47,500 nt of DNA from Stramonita haemastoma (GCA_030674155.1 CM060324.1:49394035-49441534); one strand, 5' to 3'. Positions 11,690-24,207 are shown, numbered from the stretch's first letter. A program made the numbers and translations. Notes: generated by a model not told the origin, from the letters alone.

Positions 11690-12119
11690 ATATGTGACGC
11701 TCCACCACATAATGATACGGAATGCACTGAGGTCAATTTTTAGTTATTGACTGGTTTTAATGTGCAATAAAGTGGCTATCAAATACACAAAACAGATTGA
11801 AAATCGGACAATTCTGTGCAACATTATTACAAATTGAAATGATAGACTACAGGATGGGACAAAATGAGAAACGGGCAAGTTTATTTTAGTAACAGGTTGT
11901 CAGAATGAGTGGTTTGGTATTTTCAAAACACATTTAAAAGCAAAAGGAATAAAAATTATGCCTTGATATTTCATTATAAGGTAAATAAACAGATCTAGTT
12001 TTAATAATCAATCAAAATCTCAAAATTGACAACTTGACCCCCACCTGCCTTTAAAGGCTCCTAGCGCAAAATTGGGTAATGTGCTAAGCGACTCATTTCG
12101 TGGTGGAGCGCCCACATAT
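11690..12119. mobile_element. 430-bp inverted-repeat element (MITE-like)
   Basis: The two ends are inverted repeats of about 26 bp. The left end reads ATATGTGACGCTCCACCAC and the right end, reverse-complemented, reads ATATGTGGGCGCTCCACCAC; the match continues into AATGA. The interior is AT-rich and non-coding. This is the expected structure of a non-autonomous DNA transposon. The superfamily is not clear because no clean target duplication is visible. Confidence 0.7.
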
Positions 12120-12463
12120 CACAAACACTCACATAGGCAAGTCAACTCTTTTTTTTTTCTTATATAAACTATTGAGCTCTGGGCAGTCAGTTTAATGATT
12201 ATAATGATGAGATGAAATAATGCCAAAACAAGCACATGTGACACGTTTCGAATACTTAATATTCCAAGTCTTTGAGCACAATTTATGGATTATCATTTCT
12301 AAATGTTGGGGAAAACAAATTGGGGGTAAGGACCTGTCCAAAATGTAAAGCACAAAGATTTTGCAAGAACAGAGTCACTTTCAAATGAGGATAAACTTGA
12401 CCCTGTCCTAGAGGCCATTATTGTGCAGGTGTTTTTTGAAGCACCTCAGTTTGCTAAAGAGGA

Positions 12464-12815
12464 GGGACGGGATAGCCTAGTGGTCAGAACATTGTGCTCG
12501 CAATTTGACGAACCGGGTTCGATTCCCAGGGGAGGGGATTATTCCTTTTGAATTAATATCAGTGCTGACTCCACTCCCCCAAAAGATCTTCGTATGAGAG
12601 TATAAACCAAGGTCCCGTGTGCAAATGCATGTAGAACATCTTGCGCACACATTAAATCCTGTTCCACTTTTCTCTCTTTAAGAGTAGGCCGTTGTGTGCC
12701 AGTGTGAACAGATAAGATTTACAAAATGCATACACACAGGGACTGGGTGTAGAAAAGCACATGAGCGCTTATTCCATTATCCTCGATATAAAAGAATAAA
12801 TAAATAAAAATAAAG
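12464..12815 (+). mobile_element. tRNA-derived SINE, tail A, full length
   Basis: One of the most complete copies. The A-box is GGGATAGCCTAGTGGTCAG and the B-box is GGGTTCGATTCCC. The core includes 'atctt...gtatgagagtataaacc' and 'agaacatcttgcgcaca'. Tail A runs from 'acaaaatgcatacacacagg' to 'cattatcctcgatataaaag', and the 3' end is a (AATAA)n-type stretch. It is about 350 bp long, transcribed by RNA polymerase III if active. Confidence 0.92.
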
Positions 12816-13600
12816 AACCTGATCTAATCAGATGAATTAATCAAAAACAGCTTAACTCATTTGGAGGAAAAATGAAAAATACCTTGCATTTCATTTTCAA
12901 AAATGCTTTTACAAACCCCAAAAAAACGTATTTTTGCAAACGTTTTCATATATTTTTGCAAATCAGAAAAATGTGTTAATATGTAGTTCTCTAATGTCAG
13001 ATAAATGCCTGAGGCCCCTTGTGCCAAGGAATTGATTAGGAACTGTGGGACTTTAAGGTAATAAAAACTATATAATAATTTTAAAAAACTGGTGTAGTGC
13101 TGGTGACAACATCAATAATGTCTGTAAATTGTGAGCACTGTAAAATGGTAAAAGAAGGCACTCTCCCTACTTCCACCTCGAAGAACACGATACCATTAAA
13201 AAAAACAACAACTTGTTGTCCTTTCATTGCTGTTGAGAAAGAAGAAAGACGGCTAGTTTAACATCTGTAGTTAAAATGTCGCAGCAGTGACCACCATTAG
13301 AAAAGTTCTATAATACAAAAGCTGCATATCACATATAACAATACTTTTTTTTATTTTGGAAAGCGTTGTTTGAAAGTCATGGTAGATTTGCTAATTACTT
13401 TGGTTTAGTTTTTAAATCATTTGCTGTCATATTGATGTCCTGTATCTATGAACCTTGTTAACAGTATGGATACAGAAAGAGAAGAACACACCTAGGTTGT
13501 GTTAAATGGTAAAAAATTATCATCTTTTGGTCATCATTTTGATTTAGTGTTTCTTCAGTGTGTTCCTGGCCTGCTATAATCGTTGCTTTTGTGGATCAGT
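12816..13600. other. AT-rich sequence, no gene seen
   Basis: Nothing recognisable apart from short A/T runs. No splice-flanked reading frame with protein-like composition is evident. Confidence 0.5.
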
Positions 13601-13601
13601 C

Positions 13602-13900
<299 letters not shown>

Positions 13901-14221
13901 TCATGCTTTTTTAGTATTTGTTGGATTTGTTGTTGTTGTTGTTGTTTTTTGGGGGGGTGTGCTCAAGTGGTTTAGCTTGTATAGTTTGTTTTTTCTTTTA
14001 TTTCAAGGATAATGGAAAAAGCACTCATGTTCTTTGTGCATCCAGTCCCTGTGTGTATGCAGTTTTGTAAATTCTGTCATCTATTCCCACCGGTACACAA
14101 TGGCCTTCTCTTCCAAAAAGCAGAACCGGTTTTAATTCGTGCGCAAGATGTTAATAGTCTCATCCAAAGGACTTTGGGGAGGATTGGAGTCGGCACTGAT
14201 GTAAACTCCAGGGGAAATATC

Positions 14222-15175
14222 CAGGGTTCGCGCTAGGATTTTTTAAAACCGGTACTGCCAGTTGCCATTTCAGAGATATCTTGACCAACTCCCCCAAAAT
14301 CGGTCCCCAGAAAATAAAATCCGGTACGTACTGTGAACAAACGAAACTATTCAGTGAGGGGGTGGGGGAGGGGGGAATTGTTCGGCAGCAAAACTAAATG
14401 TAAACTGAATGCAAATCTCTCAGACTTTGACTGCCGTGCTGCTGCCACTCGCTTCTTGGGCACAAAGCCACGCAGGAAATATGATTTTTTTTTCTAGCGC
14501 CTGTGTCACTGTCTGTGTCAGTCTGTTGTTTTGCATGGCATCATTCGTGTGACTTATATTCTTCATTCTTGTTTCTATGCTTAGGGCTCATCTAGATCTT
14601 TTGTTCAATTTAGATTTAGTTTTCGACTCTTCTCTCTCAAAGCAACGCGCAAATTCATAGTCAAAGACTCTCCGCTTTCGTTTTCGTAAGAGCAGGCCAT
14701 CGTGTGCCGGTGGGAACAGATGACATTTACAAAACTGCATACACATGGGGACTGGATGTAAAAAAGCACAGGAGCGCTTATTCCATTATCCTCGATATAA
14801 AAGATTAAAAGAATAAAGATTAAATAAATCTAGGCCCCATTTACTCATTGTGAATGGAAGTTACTGTCATGCCGAGAAGTGCGCGAAGCTCTATTCTTTC
14901 ACAGTAAAGCTTGCTGTTCTGCGTGCTAGGCTAATGAGGCTGGCGCCAAAGATGTTCATCGGAAGGGTGGGAAGGGGCAGTAGATGCGTAAGCACAGTAC
15001 AGGCGCATGACTGACTGTCAGAAAATGTCACTTCAGACTCTTTTTTTTTGAGACGGAAATCTAATCGGTCACAGGCAAGCAGAATCGGTACGCGGTACCG
15101 GCTGCTTCGAAAATTTTCGGTATTCCCTGTTTACAATCGGTAAAATACCGGCAATTACCGGTTATCGCGAACCCT
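14222..15175. mobile_element. hAT-like non-autonomous DNA transposon
   Basis: The element starts CAGGGTTCGCG and ends CGCGAACCCT(G), forming terminal inverted repeats. It is flanked by the 8-bp direct repeat GAAATATC at 14,214-14,221 and 15,176-15,183 (one base of the boundary is ambiguous). CAGGG termini and 8-bp duplications are typical of the hAT superfamily. The subterminal regions are rich in 'ccggta' and 'aatcggta' motifs that could be transposase sites. No transposase frame is present, so it would have depended on a partner. A SINE fragment is nested inside it. Confidence 0.75.
14675..14830 (+). mobile_element. SINE tail A fragment nested in the transposon
   Basis: It runs from 'cgtaagagcaggccatcgtg' through the complete tail A ('actgcatacacatgggg', 'cattatcctcgatataaaag') to an AT-rich 3' end. 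It lies wholly within the hAT-like element, giving a three-layer nest. Confidence 0.85.
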
Positions 15176-15299
15176 GAAATATCCCCTTGGCGAGGAAAAA
15201 GTTGGTCACTTAGAAGGGGTGGGCATCTCACTGGTGGTTCAGTTGTGAGTTCAGTGGTCTAACTGCTAAGCTATACCACCCCCTGCTCTGTACTGAACT

Positions 15300-15535
15300 G
15301 CATTATACTGTGTTATACTGTGAAGTGCTTGTGATATGAAGGATTTTTCTGCAACTGTATGTCCATGGTGGTATTTACTCTGCTATATGGTGAAGTACTT
15401 ATGATATGAAGGATTTTTCTGCGACTGTATGTCCCTGGTAGTATTTACTGTGTTCTATCGTGAAGTACTTAATATATGATGGATTTTTGCTGTGACTGTA
15501 TGTCCCTGGTAGTATTACTGTGTCGTATGGTGACT
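15300..15535. repeat. ~76-bp tandem repeat, 3 units
   Basis: The unit contains GTGAAGTACTT, 'atatgaaggatttttctg' and 'gactgtatgtccctggtag'. Three imperfect copies are followed by a partial fourth. Confidence 0.85.
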
Positions 15536-16255
15536 AGTGTTAGTCACTGATGCTTACTGTTGTTTCTTGGTTAGGGAAAAGTGTCATTGTGACCAAGTGT
15601 CCTAGGAGACTGGTTTTTTTCTCAGTATGTCTCAGAAAGTTAAAATCCTTGTATCAAATTACACTTGGAGCCAGACAGTAGCAAGCCTTATTTTAATTGC
15701 CTCAGCATCTCTTGTAGCGAGCGCTTTGTAATTGCCTCAGCATTGTGCACACAGTAGCTGATGTAATATCTGTGAAGATCTCTCATATAGCAGTCCTAGG
15801 GATAACACACATGCGCAGCAGTGTTTGTACACGCTTTGAAAAAATGGCCCTGAAGACGAAAGCATGTGGTGATGCAACTTGTTCTACCACCATGTATTTG
15901 TTTTCCTATTTGATCAGTGAAAATTATCCAGTGATTTTTCAATAGATTTGTTCCTGAAAATGAAACTGGACTGTGAGCATGCCTGCTGATGTTACATGAT
16001 GACTGACAATACTGTGTTATGTGGTAATTGATGAGTGAAAACGGTTATGCTGTGTGCAGATGGTGATGACAATGATGAAGGAGTGGGCATCACAAAACCC
16101 TGTTACACCCAGACAGGAAGAGGCTATGCAAGAGCACTGAGCAAGTCATGGGGGGGGGGGGGGGGGATCTGGGTGGAAATGATAATTAATATTTTGGATG
16201 GCTTTAGTGTCAGTAGCAGGTATATGTAAAGTAGTAGTATTTTGGATGGCTGTAT
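15536..16255. other. No gene recognised
   Basis: Mixed-composition sequence with no supported gene. A 17-bp G run is at 16,150-16,166. Confidence 0.45.
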
Positions 16256-16365
16256 GTAAGTCAAGTAAAAAACACTTTAAAATCATCCCATGAAGGGCAT
16301 TACAATACTGACCGGTATATTGATTCGAAACATAATCTCAAAAAGACCCCAAAAGCTACCACCCA
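16256..16365 (+). repeat. Dispersed repeat, second copy of 11,536 family
   Basis: It shares AACACTTTAAAATCATCCC, 'gaagggcattacaatactga', 'ccggtatattgatt' and 'cataatctcaaaaagac' with the copy at 11,536 in the same orientation. A C run follows at 16,418-16,436. Confidence 0.65.
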
Positions 16366-16534
16366 CTTTGCAGCAGCTTGAATAAAGGTATCTTTACTGC
16401 AGCCCATTACAAGAGTCCCCCCCCCCCCCCCCCCCCTCCCTCAACCCTTGTTTCAAAAATGGCTGGAAAATGTTTGTTTCCAAATTTGCTGCAGAGGTGG
16501 AGGGGGTTCATGCGTGCCTGTGTTTCTGGTTTCT

Positions 16535-16573
16535 TATTTGTGTGTTGTGTGTGTGTGCGCGTGCTGGTGTGTG

Positions 16574-16612
<39 letters not shown>
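16535..16612. repeat. (TG)n microsatellite
   Basis: A short TG tract with a few interruptions. Confidence 0.9.
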
Positions 16613-16644
16613 TTGATCTGTGGGTTTTTTTTTAGTTTGTTTTT

Positions 16645-16951
16645 TTAAATAATCTTATATCGAGGATAATGGAATAAGCACTTCTGTGCTTTTTTTTTTT
16701 ACATCCGGTCCCCGTGTGTATGCAGTTTTGTAAATCTTGTCATCTGTTCCCACCGACACACAATGGCCTACTCTTATGAAAAGCGGAATAGGATTTAACG
16801 TGTGCGCAAGATGTTCTGCATGCGTTCGCACACAGGGACTTAGTTTATAGTCTCATCCGAAGAACTTTTGGGAGAGTGGAGTCAGCACTGATATTAACCC
16901 TAGGGGAAAATCCTCTCGAATGGGAATCGAACCCAGGTCATCATATTGCAG
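16645..16951 (-). mobile_element. tRNA-derived SINE, tail A, nearly complete
   Basis: The minus strand carries tail A, the core and the B-box (reverse of GGGAATCGAACCCAGG near 16,920). It breaks off just inside the tRNA-like head. Confidence 0.9.
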
Positions 16952-18404
16952 TAGGGAGAGGGGAAAATGGTTATTGTTGTATGTTCATTCACTGATTTAC
17001 CTTGACAGCACAAATACTGCCTTGTACAGAAGCACAGTCAGAATATGACTGCTCTCCTTCTCTTCTCACTTGTTGAAATATAAATTGAAATATCACACCA
17101 CACCCAGTGTCTCTTACCAGAATGCATCCGTCAAAATGCATCCTCCTTTGTTTGTAAAATTAAAACGATCTAAAATGCAACTGCAGTGATAAATTTACCT
17201 CTGCATGTGAAATAAAGTGATGCAAATATGATCATAAACCCATGTCACATGTAACAAACCATAATGTAAATGAACGATCTAAAATGCAACCGCAGTGATA
17301 AACTTACCTCTGCATGTGAAGTAAAATGATACAGAATACAATCATAAACCCTTGCACATGTGAAGCAAAACCATCCAAGATGCGTTGTAATAAGCTCACC
17401 TTCAGATGCCAAACAAAGCCAACTAATCCACCTCGACGTGCGAATTAGTAATCTAAAAACCTTTTGTCATAAATCCCCACCCTTTGCACATGTCAAACAT
17501 TGTCTAAAATAGTATTAATAATAAATCCACCGTCACTTGTAAAATATAATCTTTAAAAAATTGAATAATAAGCCCACCTCCACATGTAAAACAAAGCCAT
17601 CTAAAAAAAAACCCCAAAAGAACCTATAATAACCTTGGATGCACATAAAACAAAGCCATCTATTAAAAAAAAAAAACCCACCTAAACTCACCAAAACAAA
17701 GCCATCTAAAGAAAATGACCATAAAAAAAACCACGTTTCAAATAAAACCATCTTGAGAACAACAATAAAAAATAAACCCTTATTACTACATATAAATACA
17801 GCTAGAGCTTTTTTTTTTTAATTGATAATAAAGCCATATTTAAAAAAAAACTCTATAAACACTTCTCCAGTAACAAATAAAGCCATATAAGATGACCAGC
17901 ATAATGAATTGCCTCCACATGTGAAGCAAAGGAATTCTGTATCCAACTGTCGCATTAAACCCCAAAAACTTATGTGAAACGGGGGACCACTATCATAAGC
18001 GTACCTTTATGGCCGAGATAAACTTTGTAACCACATGTGAAATAAAACCAAAAAAACCGCTTGTAACCACATGTAAAAAAAACAAAAAAAACCACCCTTG
18101 TAACCATGTGAAATAAAACTATAACAAAAAAATGTAGACAAAAATTCCCTCCACAAGTAAAATAAACCCCACAACCACGAGAAATAACGATACAAAGTAC
18201 AATTGTAATAAACCAACCTTAAGACTAATGCCTTCCAAACTACACTCCTTGTAAGAAACTTGCCACCTATACTAAAACCATCTAAGATGCAACCATTGTA
18301 ATGGACCATCGCAATAAACCCACATCCACTTGTAGAACAAGCCATCCAAGGTATAACTGTCCTGATAAATTTCTTAATGTGAAATACAGCTATCCAATAT
18401 AAAC

Positions 18405-18672
18405 TTGATGAAACCGACAGGGTGGAGTTAGTATAGTAGTCCAGCGTTGTGGAGCACAACCAACGCTCGTGGTTTGACACTCTAGGCTTACACAAAAAGA
18501 ATCGAGGCACTCTGGATCTGCTCTTGAAGTTCAGGATCTGCTCTTGAAGTTGACCTGGAAAATCGTACAAATCTCTACACTAACTTCACCAGACGTCGCC
18601 GAGATTCAAACCCATGACTTCATGGACCCATAGGGTTAAAGTTAAATGGTTTCAACCACTTGGCTAAAGCAA
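18405..18672 (-). mobile_element. Possible tRNA-derived SINE inside the satellite
   Basis: About 270 bp does not follow the satellite unit. On the minus strand its right end has TTAGCCAAGTGGTTGAAACC, like a tRNA A-box. It is followed by a B-box-like GGGTTTGAATCTC. A 16-bp piece, 'ctgctcttgaagttca/gacc', is duplicated in it. It differs from the other SINE families in the window. Confidence 0.45.
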
Positions 18673-19645
18673 AATAGATCATCTTAAACATCACTGTCAC
18701 AACAAGCCCATCTCTACATGTGAAATAAAACCTGAAAATATCACCCCCCCCCCCCCCCCAAAAAAAAAAAAAGTGATTTGATAAACAAAAAATCTCGACA
18801 TGTGCAATAAGGCTATGCAATATAGAGAATAATGGTAAAACCCACCTCTATATGCGAATATTAATATTAATACAAAATACAGCCTCCTTAGGAAAACCAC
18901 ATAATGATGTGTGAGTTCAACCCAACCAGAATAAACCATTGCAATAGACCTAGCTCTACATGTGAAATAAAGCCATGCAACTGTCATAATAAACACCTTC
19001 ACTTGAAATGAACCCCTCAAAAATATGACCATCATAAGAAATTGTCATCCACGAACCAGATACAGCTATCCAATATAAATTTTGTCATAACAAACCCACC
19101 TTCACGTGTGAAATAAAGCCATAAAAAGTAAATTTGTCTTAATAAGTGCACATGCATAATAAAACCATTTAAATTGCAGCCATTACAATAAAACTTGCCT
19201 CCACAGGTAAAATAAAACTATCCACTTTAAAAGGGTCATAAGAAACCCATCACCATATGCCAAAGACTTGAAATAACAGTTAAAAAACAAACAAAAAAAC
19301 CCCACCACTGAAACTTAACCCATCTCCACATGTGAAATATAGCCATTTGAAATACAATGGTTAAAATAAAACCACTACACATATGAAATGAACATATCAA
19401 GCGATAAACCATCGTAATAAACCTACCACTACATGTGAAAAACGGCCTTATAACTATCATGTTAAAAAAAAAATCTTCATATGGGAAATAAAACCAAAAC
19501 AAATGCCCAAACCTTATGAACATGTCCCCACGTGTGAAATAAAGGCGTCCAAAACACAACTGTCATAATAAATTCACCCCTACATATAAAATAAAACTAT
19601 TCAAAAGACAACAGACATAATAAAACCACCTCGGCATGTGAAATC

Positions 19646-19938
19646 AGGGACGGGATAGCCTAGTGGTCAGAAACATGCGCTGGCAATTTGAAGAGCCTGG
19701 TTAGATTCCCCTACAAGGGGATTTTTCCCATGGAGTTAACATCAGGTGCTGACTCCACTCTCCCCAGAAGTCCTTCGGATGATACTATAAACCCGAGGCC
19801 CTGTGTGCCAACACACGCAGAACATCTGGCCTACACGTTATGGGAACAGATAACAATATTTACAAAACTGCATACACATGGGGATGGGATGTAAAAAAGC
19901 AAATGAGTGCTTATCCCATTATCCTCGATATAAATAAA
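19646..19938 (+). mobile_element. tRNA-derived SINE, tail A, inside the satellite
   Basis: The A-box GGGATAGCCTAGTGGTCAG, a mutated B-box, the core and full tail A are present. About 50 bp is missing from the core-tail junction, where 'cacgtta' runs straight into 'tgggaacagat'. Confidence 0.9.
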
Positions 19939-20775
19939 ACCATACAAAAGACAACTGTCATAATAATTCCACCTACTCATTTATAAGCCATTCAAAATAC
20001 ACTAGAAACAGACCCATCTTTATATTAATATAAAGCCATCCAGTATATAACGATATTAATAAACCCACAATTAGCCTACATGTGAAAAAAGCCATTCAAT
20101 ATTATAAATATAATATAAATATATATATATATAGTATATATATATATATCTAATATGAACCTTATAACCCACAGCTACAAGTTAAAGCCATCTAACACAA
20201 CCATCCATTTAACCCTCCAATTACATGTGAAACTAAACTATCATAGGGTAACCATCAAAATAACTCCCATGACTACGCATGAAACAAAGCCATAAATATA
20301 CAACCATATACACATAAAACATGTCATTCATATATACAACAATTATTACAAACCACAACCCCATGTAAAAAAAGCCATTCATATAAAACCATCATTAATG
20401 AACCCATAACTACATGTAAAATAAAGCCATTCAATATACAACCATCATAATGAACCATAACTACATGTAAAATAAAGCCATTCAATATACAACCATCATA
20501 ATGAACCCATAACTACATGTAAAATAAAGCCATTCAATATACAACCATTTATAATGAACCCACATACTACATGTAAATAAAGCCATTCAATATACAACCA
20601 TCATAATGAACCCATAACTACATGTAAAATAAAGCCATTCAATATACAACCATCATATGAACCCACAACTACATGTAAAATAAAGCCATTCAATATACAA
20701 CCATCATATTGAAACCACAGCTGCATGTAAGATAAAGCCATTCAATATACAACCATCATGATAAACCCACAACCA

Positions 20776-21140
20776 TTCGGGGTGAGACTTTTAACCGAGG
20801 CCCATGTGCGAACGCAAGCAGAACATCTTGGCACACACGTTAAACCCCCATTCCGCCTTTCGGAAGAGCAGGCCATCTGTGCCGGTAGGAGCTGATGACA
20901 AAATTATTTTTTAAAAAACAACAAACAAAAATGAGCATGCGCACAGGTGTTGTGTTTAGTCACCATTCCTGAGGAAAATTGGCGAGTTAAGAGTCCCCAG
21001 GGCCGCTCAGAGCCTATACAAAACTTATTTAAAAAAAAGAAAAAAAAAAAAGAGTCCGGCTGCACTTGTGGCCAGGGCTCTCCCCAGGGAGAGCAACCCG
21101 AATTTCAGGCAGAGAAATCTGCTGGACATAAAGTGGTATA
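20776..21140 (+). mobile_element. SINE core fragment with a different 3' part
   Basis: The shared core ('gaacgcaagcagaacatctt', 'ggaagagcaggccatctgtg') runs to about 20,905. It is followed by 'gcatgcgcacaggtgttgtg', the start of tail B, and then by sequence not seen in other copies, including 'ctgcacttgtggccagggct'. Confidence 0.65.
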
Positions 21141-21211
21141 ATTTTTAATTTTTTAAAAATAAATAAAGTCGAACATAAGTTATTCAATATAATAAACCCC
21201 AGGACCACAAT

Positions 21212-21530
21212 TTTTTTATATCAAGGATAATGAATAAGCAATGGTATACTTTTTTTTTACATCCAGTCCCGTGTGTATGCATTTTTTGTAAATCTTGTCA
21301 TCGTTCCCACCGGCACTACAATGGCCTACATTTACGAAAAGCGGAACAGGATTTTATGTGTGCAGCAAGATGTTCTGTGGCTGTTCGTACACGATGCCTT
21401 GGTTTATAGTTCATCGGAAGTCAAGGACTTGTGGGGAGAATGGAGTTCAGCACTAATGTTAACTCCAGGGTAAAATCCCCTCGAACGGGAATCGAACCGG
21501 GGTTGTCAAATTGCGAGCTGTGACAATAGA
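21212..21530 (-). mobile_element. tRNA-derived SINE, tail A, nearly complete
   Basis: The minus strand has tail A, the core and B-box (reverse of GGGAATCGAACCGGGG near 21,488). It ends near the start of the tRNA-like head. Confidence 0.88.
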
Positions 21531-22137
21531 GCCATCAAAAAAACAAACAAACAGTTGTGATGTACTCCTTCGCAGATCTGTTGGGTTTTGGGTTTGGTTT
21601 TAACAAAGCTGGCATTATGTACAAACAGTGATTCCGTTAATTAACTATCATCAAAACAGATGGTGGATGTGATGACAGACCGCCAGAAGGTTACCTGATT
21701 GTTACTCTCTGAGTAGACATGCTACATAGATCAGAGATGCACACTTCAACACAGCTTTTTGACTCAATTTTACTCCGATTTTATCACAGCTATCGCCCTC
21801 TCCATCTCCCCTGTAACTTTAGTACAACCCTTAACCCCCCCCCCTTTTTTTTTGTGTTTTGTTTTTTATGGACAAAGGACAAGCTGGCCTGAACAGTTCA
21901 GAAAGTGGTCAAAGGGAATGTACCTCTACATATTCAAAAGTAATAAAACTAATGGTTGTTTCCCTTATACCGATGTACGTTACACCATTCAATCGACAGG
22001 AAACAATGAAAGCATCCATAAAAAAACAAACAAAAAAAAAGAATAAACCCACAAAACATTCAGTAATAGTAATAATGCATAATTATTGTTATCATTATAG
22101 TGATAATGAAGATGATGATGATAATCCCACGATTAAC
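21531..22137. other. No gene recognised
   Basis: The frames at 21,759-22,281 lack recognisable protein features, and the later part runs into a SINE. Confidence 0.45.
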
Positions 22138-22495
22138 CCGGGAGGGGATAGCCTAGTGGTCAGAACATTGCCCTGGCAATTTGACGACCCTGGTTCGATT
22201 CCTGTTCGAGGAGATTTTTCTCCTGGAGTTAACATCAGTGCTGACTCCACTCTCTCCCAAAGTCCTTGGATGAGACTATAAACTGAGGCCCTGTGTGTGA
22301 ACGCACATAGAACATCTTGCGCACACGGTAAATCCTGTTCCATTTTTTGTAAGAGTAGGCCATCGTGTGCCGGTGGGAACAGATGACATTTACAAAACTG
22401 CATACACACAGGGACTGGGTGTAAAAAAGCACAAGTGTGCTTGTCCCATTATCCTGATATAAAAGAATAAAATGAAATAAATAAAATAAAAAAAT
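22138..22495 (+). mobile_element. tRNA-derived SINE, tail A, full length
   Basis: A complete copy: A-box GGGATAGCCTAGTGGTCAG, B-box GGTTCGATTCC, core, tail A, and a 3' end of AATAAA-like repeats. Confidence 0.92.
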
Positions 22496-22561
22496 CGTCA
22501 CCATCTGTTGATAAAGCAAAAAAAAAAAAAGCGCTACATACTGATCTTTATACTTTAATAA

Positions 22562-22727
22562 TACGACTAGGATTGTGTATGCTATACATTAGCCTGGACT
22601 GACTCTTTCAAATCATCAAAAGACTAGGAATAATTATGCTGGCTATACATTAGCCTGGACTGACTCAAATCATCAAAAGACTAGGAATAATTATGCAGGC
22701 TATACATTAGCCTGGATTGACTCTTGT
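22562..22727. repeat. ~65-bp tandem triplication
   Basis: Three copies of a unit contain 'ggctatacattagcctggac', 'tgactc', 'aaatcatcaaaagactagg' and 'aataattatgc'. The first and last copies are partial. Confidence 0.88.
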
Positions 22728-22744
22728 AAGGAAACACGAACACA

Positions 22745-22868
22745 CCCAGCATACATTCCCGAATTGGGGGTACAGCTACCATCATGGCCGACAAAAAACG
22801 GTGGTATATATGCAAACTGTCAGCATTTGTGAACATTGGAGCTCTAGCCAAGAAATAAAAACAAAAAA
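22745..22868 (+). mobile_element. Isolated SINE tail B
   Basis: It matches tail B ('acagctaccatcatgg', 'acaaaaaacgg', 'gtgaacattggagctctagc') without the core or tRNA-like head. Severe 5' truncation or an independent repeat could explain it. Confidence 0.7.
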
Positions 22869-23006
22869 AAATCAATGACTGCATGGCATAAAGCAGTAAA
22901 GGTTTGAGGTGTATCTCCTTTTCCATACATGACAATTTTGTGCTGGAAAACGGGGACAATATCTGGTTTTGTACTCGTCCATTAAACAGATATTTTCGTT
23001 TTCTTT

Positions 23007-23362
<356 letters not shown>

Positions 23363-23365
<3 letters not shown>

Positions 23366-23860
23366 TGTTGTTGTTGTTGTTATTGTTTTTCGCTTTGTTT
23401 TGCTTTCTATAATGTTGAATTCTCCCAGACTGAAAGTTTCTTTTTCTTCTTTTTCCTCCTCCCAAAATTGTTTTAAAAACTTTGTCAACAAAAAGTTGCT
23501 CCCCCCCCTCAACACTCCGTCCTCCTCCTTGATCCACTTAGCATACCCCCCCCCCCCCCCACCGCCCCCCCTCCCCCCCAACGCCCACTCCATAATCCAC
23601 AGTCACACTGTACAAGAGGAAGAGAGGGGAAAAAGATGAAAAGGGATGAGACGTCCACCGCTAAGTCTTTCGGCCCCACCCCTCCCTTTTTTATCTGTAT
23701 GTCCATTCCTCTGAAGTCAAGACTGAAGAACTCATTTTCTCCTGAAAAAAGAGGGAAGAGGGGTGGGGATGGTGTGGGGGCTGGGAGCTGATGTAATGTG
23801 CTTGGGGGGTCAATTCATACCCAAACCCTTCTGTACGGTAGTGGTACTGATGAAGCGTTT
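23363..23860. other. Pyrimidine-rich gap, no gene seen
   Basis: It includes a broken C-rich run at about 23,545-23,580. The open frames crossing it come mostly from the neighbouring microsatellites. Confidence 0.5.
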
Positions 23861-23861
23861 G

Positions 23862-23994
<133 letters not shown>

Positions 23995-24165
23995 ATCAAG
24001 TCAACTCAAGTCAAATTTTTATTTCCAGATGGTACATTGAATAAGCATTGATTTGCTTTTTTTTTCATCAAGCCATCTATCCAGTAAAAAAAGAAGAAAA
24101 AAAGGTGAAAAATAGACATTTCACCAATAATTATTGTTCAACTAACATGATTCAACAGCCTCAAG

Positions 24166-24175
24166 ATCATGTGTC

Positions 24176-24207
<32 letters not shown>

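Larger units (their letters stand above)
13998..15285 (-). mobile_element. tRNA-derived SINE, tail A, split by a transposon
   Basis: The minus-strand SINE's tail and core occupy 13,998-14,221. Its remaining head region resumes after 15,175, with a decayed A-box-like segment (reverse of 'ctaactgctaagctata') near 15,262. The DNA transposon at 14,222-15,175 sits between the two halves. Joining the flanks after removing one target duplication restores a continuous SINE sequence. Confidence 0.75.
17130..20780 (+). repeat. ~52-bp satellite, degenerate to homogeneous
   Basis: The unit reads approximately 'actacatgtaaaataaagcc' then 'attcaatatacaaccatcat' then 'aatgaaccca'. From 20,380 to 20,770 the copies are nearly identical. 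Going left they diverge steadily, and by 17,200 only ACATGTGAAATAAAGCCAT-like cores and 'ataaaccca' can be matched. Most units contain AATAAA. A SINE at 19,646 and a SINE-like block at 18,405 interrupt the array. Open frames on either strand here lack any protein-family likeness. Confidence 0.85.

Noticed and set aside
18007..18570. 187-residue minus-strand open frame in the ~52-bp satellite
   Set aside because: It crosses satellite units and an inserted block, shows no recognisable protein features, and begins and ends within repeat sequence.
20340..20770. CRISPR-like array of regularly spaced ~50-bp units
   Set aside because: The entire unit is conserved, with no unique spacers between repeats, and the context is a eukaryotic genome; this is a satellite.
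21759..22281. Open frames before the SINE at 22,138
   Set aside because: Composition is not protein-like, and the longer one owes its second half to the SINE body.
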